DNA of 12,966 nt from Pseudomonadales bacterium (GTDB lineage Bacteria > Pseudomonadota > Gammaproteobacteria > Pseudomonadales > DC-out160), in the NCBI GenBank assembly GCA_016765265.1, contig JAESQG010000175.1:1-12966 (forward strand). The letters are read 5' to 3'. The position numbers and the translations under genes are program-made. Of the stretch, positions 7,450 to 12,966 are shown one piece after another. The notes below the pieces were generated by a model. It was not told where the DNA came from. It made no database searches and worked only from the letters and a program-made list of their open reading frames with translations. Position 1 is the first letter of the stretch, and each line of letters begins with the position of its first letter.

Positions 7450-7884
7450 CTAACCTCTAGAAACCCCTTGAATTGTTATAACCAACTCACGAGAACCAGC
7501 GCTATCTCTATGCTCACAAAGGTAAATCCCTTGCCAAATCCCCAAAAGCAAATGACCATCACGTATGGGAATCGTAATGCTGGATCCCAGCAAGCTATGT
7601 TTTAGATGAGCAGGCATATCATCATCACCTTCATCAAGATGCCGATAATAGGGGGCATTTTCTGGCACCATCACGTTAAAGTGACTTTCCATGTCTTGCC
7701 GAACAGAAGGGTCGGCGTTTTCATTTATGGTTAAGGAAGCAGAGGTATGCTGTATAAATAGATGAGCAAGCCCTAGTTTAAAATCACCTAAGCCGTCTTG
7801 TATCTGCCGTAGAATTTCATCGGTCACCAAGTGAAACCCTCTGGGTTTCGCTTTAATACTAATAGTTTTTTGATACCATGCCAT
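7450..7884 (-). CDS. yjbQ: YjbQ/UPF0047 family protein (secondary thiamine-phosphate synthase type)
   Basis: A 144-residue single-domain protein of the YjbQ/UPF0047 family. Members show weak thiamine-phosphate synthase activity in E. coli; the true cellular role is unclear. The family blocks are all present: W3-YQKTI start, HLFIQHTSASLTINENADP (41-59) with H46, the VRQDMESHF helix, the HLDEGDDDMPAHLKHSLLG metal-site block (82-100) with H82, H93 and H96, the IPIRDGHLLLGIWQGIYLCEHRD strands (105-127), and the end RELVITIQG. The ATG at 7884 gives the normal N-terminus (MAWYQKTI); the ribosome site is weak. It follows the speA stop by 25 bp on the same strand, so it is probably in the speA transcript. 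It ends in TAG. It appears intact and of standard length. Confidence 0.92.
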   Translation of the reverse strand: MAWYQKTISIKAKPRGFHLVTDEILRQIQDGLGDFKLGLAHLFIQHTSASLTINENADPSVRQDMESHFNVMVPENAPYYRHLDEGDDDMPAHLKHSLLGSSITIPIRDGHLLLGIWQGIYLCEHRDSAGSRELVITIQGVSRG

Positions 7885-7909
7885 ACTGTGATTCGCTCTA
7901 GCCAGTTCT

Positions 7910-9865
7910 TTATTCTAGATAAGTATAACCTTTCAAACCATCCAACATTTCAGCTAACATCATTTGTTTATCTTTTGCATCCAATTGCACTTGATCAAAT
8001 TGGCCAATCAAGGCTTCACTTAAATCATTCGCATTAAAATTAACGTATTCCAACACGTCCTCCACAGTATCACCAAACTGAAGGTTATTCAGTTGAAAGC
8101 GATTTTGTTCAATAACAGAAACATCAACCGAATCTGTAACACCAAATAAATTGTGCATATCGCCTAGTATTTCTTGATAAGCACCCACCATAAAAATACC
8201 AATAAAAAAAGCCTTGTTCCCATCCTGTTCCGAGACTATTGATTCAGGCAAAGGAAGACTCGCCTCTATCCCATAACCATCCACATACTGATCCACACGC
8301 CCATCAGAATCGCAGGTAACATCCTGAACTCTACCTCGTTCTGTCATTGGCCCAGATAAATTAACTAAAGGTACTATTGGAAAGATCTGATCGATACCCC
8401 AGACATCCGGTATAGACTGGAAAACAGAAAAATTACAAAATAACTTACACGCTAGTTTCTCATTTAAAGTATCCAGTACGGATTGGTGGGAGCGAACGGT
8501 AGGATTCAGTTTCTTACGCAGCAAATGACAGGCGGCATAATAAAACTGTTCACCCAAAGACTTCTACTCCAATGAAATAATATTGTGAACAAATAAACTC
8601 TGTACTTCCCCAATCGAATAACTAAGGTTATGGTATACCTCAATGAGATCCCGTTCATCTAGGCTATTTTGAAGCCGCTGATAATCAATCCATAAATCAT
8701 TGACCGTCGCCGATAACGGCTCCTTCGGTTGTTCTAAGTTCACCTCGGAATGTGGTTTTTCTATATCGATAACTTTGCTGATCAACACTGCATGGTGGGC
8801 AGTTAAGGCACGTCCCGACTCTGAAATAATATGCGGATATTCTATCTCCTGTTTATCACAAACCTCCTTCAGCCCGTGAACAATGTGCTGGGCGTATTCC
8901 TCCATGCTGTAATTCATTGAACAAGCGCTACGAGAACGCGTGCCTTCGTAGTCGACTCCCAAACCACCCCCAACATCAAAGCAATTTATTGGCGCACCTA
9001 GCCGATGCAGTTCCGCGAAAAACCGACCCGCCTCCCGTATACAGCGCTGTATATCTTTCGCACTAGAGATTTGTGATCCCATATGAAAATGCAACATCTG
9101 CAACCAGTGGAGCTTTTTACTTTCCTTCAGACGATCAACCAAGCTTAAAATTTGTTTCGCCGACAATCCGAATTTTGATTTCTCACCCCCAGTATTTTGC
9201 CAATTGCCCTTTCCCACTGTGGCCAAGCGCACTCTTACGCCAATACAAGGCTCGACGTCTAAGCTTTTGCTCTCCGCTAACACCAAATCCAACTCACTGA
9301 GCTTCTCAATAACGATAGTGACGCGCCTGTTTAGCTTGGTGCCCATTAATGCAAGCCTTACATATTCCCTGTCTTTGCACCCATTGCAGACAATGACATC
9401 TTGCGGCTGCTGGCTGAGTGCGAGAACCGCCAATAACTCAGGTTTGCTGCCCGCCTCTAGGCCTACTTGATGACCCTCTTGCTGCCGACCCGCTTGAATA
9501 ATCTCTTCTACTACTCGTCGCTGCTGATTAACCTTGATGGGATACACAGCGGTAAAGCTTCCGTTGTACTGTTCTCGCTCCATAGCTTGGGCAAAGGCGG
9601 AACACAATTGGTGAACACGATCATGCAGAATATCTGAAAAACGCACCAGCACAGGCCAACCTAATCCCGCCTGCTCGATTTTTTCTAATAACAGAGTCAA
9701 ACGGCCCTGATACGCTTGGCCATCATGGTGTGTTTGTACTACCAGCTCCCCTTCAGAATCCACCCCAAAGTAGCCGTCACTCCAATATTTAATGTTATAG
9801 ACATCAGATATTGGAGTGACCTTATCAGTTTCATTGTCAGTTGTGGACATAAGCTTACTTCGCAT
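7910..9865 (-). pseudogene. speA: Biosynthetic arginine decarboxylase, split by one in-frame TAG
   Basis: SpeA converts arginine to agmatine, the entry to putrescine synthesis, using PLP. Read through the TAG at 8566-8564, the gene encodes 651 residues, close to the family length of 630-660. The 433-residue first part holds the PLP lysine K111 (YPIKVNQQ), HFHMGSQIS (259-267) and GGGLGVDYEGT (299-309). The second part, in the same frame from 8563, holds FCNFSVFQS, TCDSDGRVDQYVDG (conserved active-site Cys near 518), GAYQEILGDMHNLFG and the standard end GLKGYTYLE. Pseudomonas relatives have LEQ at the stop position, so a single CAG to TAG change explains it. Neither half shows other decay. The first part alone lacks the C-terminal catalytic residues. 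A TTG at 8557 could restart translation, but the product would lack the barrel. The ATG at 9865 has GGAAG 12 bp upstream; ATG 9850 is an alternative. Confidence 0.9.
8564..8566 (-). other. Premature amber codon inside speA
   Basis: The codon after HNIISLE is TAG, followed in the same frame by KSLGEQFYYAACHLLRKK. The two open stretches are exactly in phase (9865 to 8557 is a multiple of three), so this is a point substitution and not a frameshift. TAG is used as a genuine stop by lptM, yjbQ and amtB here, so reassignment is unlikely. Confidence 0.92.
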
Positions 9866-9869
9866 TTTT

Positions 9870-9896
9870 GGATATCTTCCAAATATCGGATATCTT
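9870..9896. promoter_or_regulatory. Direct repeat in the speA-speE divergent region
   Basis: GGATATCTT occurs twice (9870-9878 and 9888-9896), starts 18 bp apart. Each copy contains the palindrome GATATC. The nearer copy overlaps the speA ribosome site. This could be an operator for a repressor acting on speA, but no known site was recognised. Confidence 0.3.
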
Positions 9897-9960
9897 TATA
9901 GTTTGAAGGGAAAACAATATAGTTTAAGGTAAAAACGGTACGCCTCGCGCACAGGTGTAT

Positions 9961-9966
9961 TATAAT
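9961..9966 (+). promoter_or_regulatory. Candidate -10 element for speE
   Basis: A perfect TATAAT lies 60 bp before the speE ATG, within the 161-bp divergent intergenic region. No good -35 is visible at the expected distance (GTACGC at 9938-9943), so an activator or another promoter may be needed. No strong Shine-Dalgarno precedes speE. Confidence 0.35.
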
Positions 9967-10026
9967 TCTACATCAGTATATAGGCCTCTTTAATCAGGCA
10001 TTCAACTCACTGTTATAAAAGTTAAT

Positions 10027-10893
10027 ATGAACGACTCAAGCTATCAACACTGGTTCGTCGAAAAATTTGGTGATGAAGGCACCAGCTTCGGCCTAGCAAT
10101 CAAATCAAAACTTCACGATGAGCAATCTGACTATCAGCGTATTGAGGTATATGACACCCAAACCTTTGGTCACCTTATGGTCATCGATGGCTGTGTTATG
10201 CTCACTCAAAGAGACAATTTTCTGTATCATGAAATGATGGCTCACCCTGCTTTATTTACCCACCCGGATCCGAAAAAAGTGGCTATTATCGGTGGCGGCG
10301 ATTGTGGAACGCTGAAAGAAGTCCTTAAACATCCTGAAGTAAATTCTGCATGGCAAATAGAGATAGACGAAAAAGTCACTCTCCTTTCAGAGCGCTACTT
10401 CCCCGAATTATGCTCATCCAACGGTGACCCTCGGGCACATTTTTATTTTGGCGATGGTATTCAATGGATAGAAGCGCAAGCTGCAGACTCACTAGACCTC
10501 ATCATTGTGGATTCCACCGACCCTGTTGGCCCTGCCGCAGGCTTGTTTACCCCAGCCTTTTTCAAAGCCTGTCATAGAGCGCTGGGGGATGCGGGCATCG
10601 TTGTACAACAAAGTGAATCACCACTTTTACACGCCACCACTATCATCAAATCATTGCACCGCAACATGAAGAAAGTTGGCTTTCGATCTGTGACCACTCT
10701 GCCCTTTCCACAGCCGGTTTACCCCACTGGCTGGTGGAGCTGCACAATGGCAAGTAAAGATATGGACTGTACTCGATTTCGTTCTGAGGATGTAAAAAAC
10801 AAACGCTTTAAATGTGACTACTACAACACTGCCATACATCACGGAGCGCTAGCGCAACCCGAATTTTTAAAGCGCGCGCTGAAATCTTGTTGA
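10027..10893 (+). CDS. speE: Spermidine synthase (polyamine aminopropyltransferase)
   Basis: Transfers the aminopropyl group of decarboxylated S-adenosylmethionine to putrescine to make spermidine. At 288 residues it equals the E. coli length. Motifs in order: the N-terminal beta domain with YQRIEVYDTQTFGHLMVIDG (36-55); YHEMMAHPAL (67-76); the Rossmann nucleotide loop VAIIGGGDCGTLKEVLKHP (85-103); QIEID (110-114), where an acidic residue binds the nucleoside; the catalytic block DSTDPVGPA (162-170) with D162 and D165; VVQQSESP (192-199); and FPQPVYPTGWWS near the C-terminus. It is divergent from speA, which supplies the putrescine precursor agmatine. The gene is intact, so if speA is dead the enzyme needs putrescine from ornithine decarboxylase or uptake. 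It ends in TGA, 23 bp from the convergent DUF4124 gene. Confidence 0.96.
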   Translation: MNDSSYQHWFVEKFGDEGTSFGLAIKSKLHDEQSDYQRIEVYDTQTFGHLMVIDGCVMLTQRDNFLYHEMMAHPALFTHPDPKKVAIIGGGDCGTLKEVLKHPEVNSAWQIEIDEKVTLLSERYFPELCSSNGDPRAHFYFGDGIQWIEAQAADSLDLIIVDSTDPVGPAAGLFTPAFFKACHRALGDAGIVVQQSESPLLHATTIIKSLHRNMKKVGFRSVTTLPFPQPVYPTGWWSCTMASKDMDCTRFRSEDVKNKRFKCDYYNTAIHHGALAQPEFLKRALKSC

Positions 10894-10916
10894 TATTGCT
10901 AATATCGAATCTAAAT

Positions 10917-11385
10917 CTATTTTTTCGAACAATTCGTTTTCAAGTAGGACCGTAACTCAGCTTCTTTTTTCTCACGCTGCTCTTCTTCGCTCATATAGAC
11001 TCGATTTCCATCCTCTTTCTCATGATATAGCCTGGATGCCCGCTCATGGCGTTTTTGATACAACCGAGCTCTGTTGCAGCTTTTCTTCTGTTTTTCTTTT
11101 TTCTTTAAAGACCTTTAATAACTTTTCCTGACGTTGTTTATAGTCACCGCTAGGTTGATAGATTCCTTTGTCTTGGGTATCGATTTCTAATTTTTCGCTT
11201 TCACTGCTCATTGGAGGCTTATCGCCAAAATGCACTTTTCCTTTAGCATCTGTCCACTTATACACTCCCGCAGTTGCTTGAACAGACCACAGGAAAACGA
11301 GTACTACGATGAACCCTACGCTCTTAGGAATATAAGCTGCCATGCTCCAGCGTCTCTGGCATTTTTCAAGATAGGTGACTTTCAT
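10917..11385 (-). pseudogene. DUF4124-domain envelope protein, +1 frameshift
   Basis: The first frame (11385 to 11044) encodes a signal peptide (hydrophobic VGFIVVLVFLWSVQATA) and the DUF4124 core GVYKWTDAKGKVHFGDKPP. It then runs into SSVVSKTP and stops. Shifting one base in the A-rich tract (complement of 11087-11106) restores a long frame to a TAG at 10917-10919. This encodes KKSCNRARLYQKRHERASRL, then EDGNRVYMSEEEQREKKE and a final NC. That is the typical end of longer DUF4124 proteins (an N-C-x-x-A-R block, D-G-x-R-V-Y, a terminal Cys). The full product would be about 155 residues. One extra A in a run of five or six on the coding strand explains everything. The start is ambiguous: ATG 11385 has GGAAAGAG upstream, while ATG 11343 gives a more normal signal peptide. 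Function unknown; presumably periplasmic. Confidence 0.82.
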
Positions 11386-11449
11386 TTCTATTTAAACTCT
11401 TTCCTATATCTCACCTAGAACGCTATAAGTATAGTCGTGGCCTTCAATG

Positions 11450-11480
11450 AAAAAAAGGGCGTCAATCGACGCCCTTTTTT
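11450..11480. terminator. Bidirectional intrinsic terminator after amtB
   Basis: GGGCGTC (11457-11463) pairs with GACGCCC (11468-11474) around a 4-nt loop. The hairpin is flanked by a run of seven A on the left and six T on the right, so it can stop transcription in both directions. It lies 20 bp past the amtB stop on the - strand and shields the DUF4124 gene from amtB read-through. Confidence 0.92.
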
Positions 11481-11500
11481 ATTCAAACTGCTTAGTTCGG

Positions 11501-12829
11501 CTAACTATTAGTAGTAAATTCCGGATAAGCTTCCATACCGCATTCAACTAGATCCACACCGTCATACTCTTCCTCTTCACTGACACGTATGCCGATGATT
11601 TTCTTCAGCGCAAACCAAACCACAAAGCTAGCGCCAAATACCCAAGCGAAAATAGTTGCAGCACCCACTAATTGTCCACCGAAGGTGGCTGAATCATTAG
11701 TGATAGGAACAAGAAATAGTTCTAACATACCACAAACACCGTGCACTGAGATAGCTCCAACGGGATCATCAATTCTCAATTTATCCAACCCTAGGATTGA
11801 GAATACAACCAATACACCGCCAGCGGCGCCAAATAGGGTAGCCTGCAAGGCTGAGGGCGTAGAAGGCTCTGCTGTAATTGCGACCAATCCGGCAAGAGCA
11901 CCGTTCAGAAGCATGGTTAAATCAGCTTTACCAAATAACAAACGCGCCACAATAAGAGCGGCGATTCCACCACCGGCAGCAGCAGCATTTGTATTCAAGA
12001 ACACCATGGCAACGGAGTTAGCATTTGCTATATCACCTAGCTTTAAAACCGAACCACCATTGAACCCGAACCAACCCATCCAAAGAATAAAGGTACCTAA
12101 AGTGGCTAAAGGAAGATTAGCACCAGGGATTGCATTAACTTGTCCCTCAGGTCCATATTTACCTTTACGTGCGCCCAGTAAAATAACGCCTGCTAGAGCA
12201 GCAGCGGCACCAGCCAAATGTACGATACCGGAACCAGCAAAGTCAGAAAAGCCAAAACCAGACACTTCACCACAGCTATCAGAACTGATCGCATCGCCTA
12301 GCGCATAAAGACCAAACACGCCACACTCTCCCATGGAACCTTCAACACCACCGCCCCAAGTCCAGCTACCTTCCATTGGGTAGATAACGCCAGTCATAAA
12401 GACTGCGAAAACAAGAAAAGCCCACAACTTCATTCGCTCCGCCACCGCACCAGATACGATTGACATGGCCGTAGCGACAAAGACTACCTGAAAGAAGAAA
12501 TCCGAAGCGCCGGAGTAAACCGAACCACCTTCAAAGCCATTCTCCTTAGAAGCTGCTAACGCATCAGCAACGAGAGTATCCCCGCCTTCGATACCCGTTA
12601 ACATGTAACTACCACCGTACATAACGGCGTAACCGCACACTAGATACATGATGCAAGAAACCGCGAATAACGCGACGTTTTTGGTGAGAATTTCTGTGGT
12701 ATTTTTGGATCGCACTAGACCCGCTTCCAACATGGCGAATCCTGCTGCCATCCACATTACTAAAGCTCCGCACACCAAAAAGTAAAAGGTGTCCATCGCA
12801 TACTGAAGTTGATAAATTTGATCTTCCAT
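11501..12829 (-). CDS. amtB: Ammonium channel AmtB
   Basis: Inner-membrane ammonium transporter of the Amt/Mep/Rh family, 442 residues with about eleven hydrophobic helices. The pore twin histidines are H204 (GSGIVHLAGA) and H363 (VGAISVHGVCG). D197 in SDFAGSG corresponds to the conserved Asp before the first. AGFAMLEAGLVRSKN (28-42) and WMGWFGFNGGS (250-260) are family signatures. The cytosolic tail RVSEEEEYDGVDLVECGMEAYP is the region that contacts PII (GlnK). I chose the ATG at 12829 because GGAGGAGC (complement of 12834-12841) lies just upstream. There is no cleavable signal peptide; it starts MEDQIYQLQYAMDT, unlike E. coli or Pseudomonas AmtB. An extra loop at about 160-192 carries C169 and C186. 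No glnK is visible within the 137 bp upstream. Nitrogen control is likely, but no sigma-54 site was recognised. Confidence 0.95.
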   Translation of the reverse strand: MEDQIYQLQYAMDTFYFLVCGALVMWMAAGFAMLEAGLVRSKNTTEILTKNVALFAVSCIMYLVCGYAVMYGGSYMLTGIEGGDTLVADALAASKENGFEGGSVYSGASDFFFQVVFVATAMSIVSGAVAERMKLWAFLVFAVFMTGVIYPMEGSWTWGGGVEGSMGECGVFGLYALGDAISSDSCGEVSGFGFSDFAGSGIVHLAGAAAALAGVILLGARKGKYGPEGQVNAIPGANLPLATLGTFILWMGWFGFNGGSVLKLGDIANANSVAMVFLNTNAAAAGGGIAALIVARLLFGKADLTMLLNGALAGLVAITAEPSTPSALQATLFGAAGGVLVVFSILGLDKLRIDDPVGAISVHGVCGMLELFLVPITNDSATFGGQLVGAATIFAWVFGASFVVWFALKKIIGIRVSEEEEYDGVDLVECGMEAYPEFTTNS

Positions 12830-12862
12830 GGTTGCTCCTCCGCTCGGCACTTAACAGGCAAC

Positions 12863-12888
12863 AAAGAAATGTTGAATATTATTTCTTT
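12863..12888. promoter_or_regulatory. Inverted repeat in the amtB upstream region
   Basis: A perfect 8-bp dyad, AAAGAAAT (12863-12870) and ATTTCTTT (12881-12888), is separated by 10 bp. It lies 34-59 bp upstream of the amtB start and just before the divergent ATG at 12901. Its geometry suits a dimeric regulator, but it does not match the NtrC or sigma-54 consensus. Confidence 0.4.
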
Positions 12889-12900
12889 AGGCATAACAAT

Positions 12901-12966
12901 ATGAGCTATGAGCTATTGGAGCACTCTCACCTGCTTCTTGTCGTTGAAGTCGGCCACTGGCGGATC
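12901..12966 (+). CDS. Possible start of a divergent gene, perhaps a LysR-type regulator (truncated by window)
   Basis: ATG at 12901 opens a frame that runs to the window edge (22 codons: MSYELLEHSHLLLVVEVGHW, then RI). AGG at 12889-12891 sits 9 bp upstream. The pattern L-L-x-x-x-x-L-L-x-V-V-E-x-G-x-x-R loosely resembles the start of LysR-family helix-turn-helix proteins (often F-x-x-V-V-E-x-G-S-F-x-x-A-A). That reading rests on a dozen residues and is weak. The opposite strand also has a short open tail ending in TAG at 12915-12913 (DPPVADFNDKKQVRVLQ), so a - strand gene end is the rival interpretation. GC content is higher here than in the adjoining spacer, which suits coding DNA of either orientation. 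Confidence 0.4.
   Translation, partial: MSYELLEHSHLLLVVEVGHWRI

Noticed and set aside
7831..8037. Small + strand frames opposite yjbQ and speA (also 9073-9470)
   Set aside because: Antisense to well-identified genes; no starts with ribosome sites and no recognisable motifs.
8564..8566. TAG reassigned to glutamine across the genome
   Set aside because: TAG terminates lptM, yjbQ and amtB at their expected family ends in this same window.
10892..10925. Terminator for speE from GATATT-GCT-AATATC and the later T-run
   Set aside because: The stem is only six AT-rich pairs and the T-run is about 13 bp away and is partly the end of the DUF4124 gene.
11589..12308. A 239-codon open frame on the + strand opposite amtB
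   Set aside because: It mirrors the Ala/Gly-rich amtB gene, is Pro/Ala-biased with no family resemblance, and has no ribosome site. A shadow frame.
12913..12966. End of a - strand gene (DPPVADFNDKKQVRVLQ then TAG) upstream of amtB
   Set aside because: Not GlnK and not recognised; the opposite-strand start with a ribosome site is somewhat better. Not excluded.
1..12966. CRISPR, prophage, insertion sequence, toxin-antitoxin or defence system
   Set aside because: No spaced repeats, transposase, terminal inverted repeats or phage genes were seen; the only recombinase is the xerC remnant in its normal operon position.

Overview
The window looks like the chromosome of a moderately AT-rich gammaproteobacterium, most likely in the Pseudomonadales/Cellvibrionales neighbourhood. 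The gene order cyaA - lptM - lysA - dapF - DUF484 - xerC - HAD phosphatase on the + strand is a well-known conserved block. The presence of sutA, yjbQ and amtB close by also resembles, from memory, the arrangement in Pseudomonas. No prophage, insertion sequence, CRISPR array, tRNA or rRNA was seen. This is essentially core, housekeeping DNA.

Left part (1-6717, + strand): the 3' part of a class I adenylate cyclase gene (cut by the window edge), then a likely operon: small lipoprotein LptM, diaminopimelate decarboxylase LysA, diaminopimelate epimerase DapF, a DUF484 protein, a drastically shortened xerC and a YigB-type HAD phosphatase. LysA and DapF catalyse the last steps of the DAP/lysine pathway.

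Middle (6792-9865, - strand): speA (biosynthetic arginine decarboxylase), yjbQ and a compact sutA, ending in a clear intrinsic terminator. speE (spermidine synthase) is divergent from speA (10027-10893), so the two polyamine genes share an intergenic region. Right part: a DUF4124 envelope protein gene and an ammonium channel gene (amtB) on the - strand, with a bidirectional terminator between them. A divergent gene apparently starts at 12901 and runs off the window.

The notable signal is a cluster of damaged genes among intact ones. xerC has lost about 190 codons in frame, including two catalytic residues. speA carries one in-frame TAG where relatives have Gln. The DUF4124 gene has a one-base frameshift in an A-rich tract, with a well-preserved C-terminus in the other frame. 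Either this genome is at an early stage of gene erosion (as in a host-associated lineage) or the assembly has errors; the sequence alone cannot decide. I found no convincing undescribed multi-gene system.
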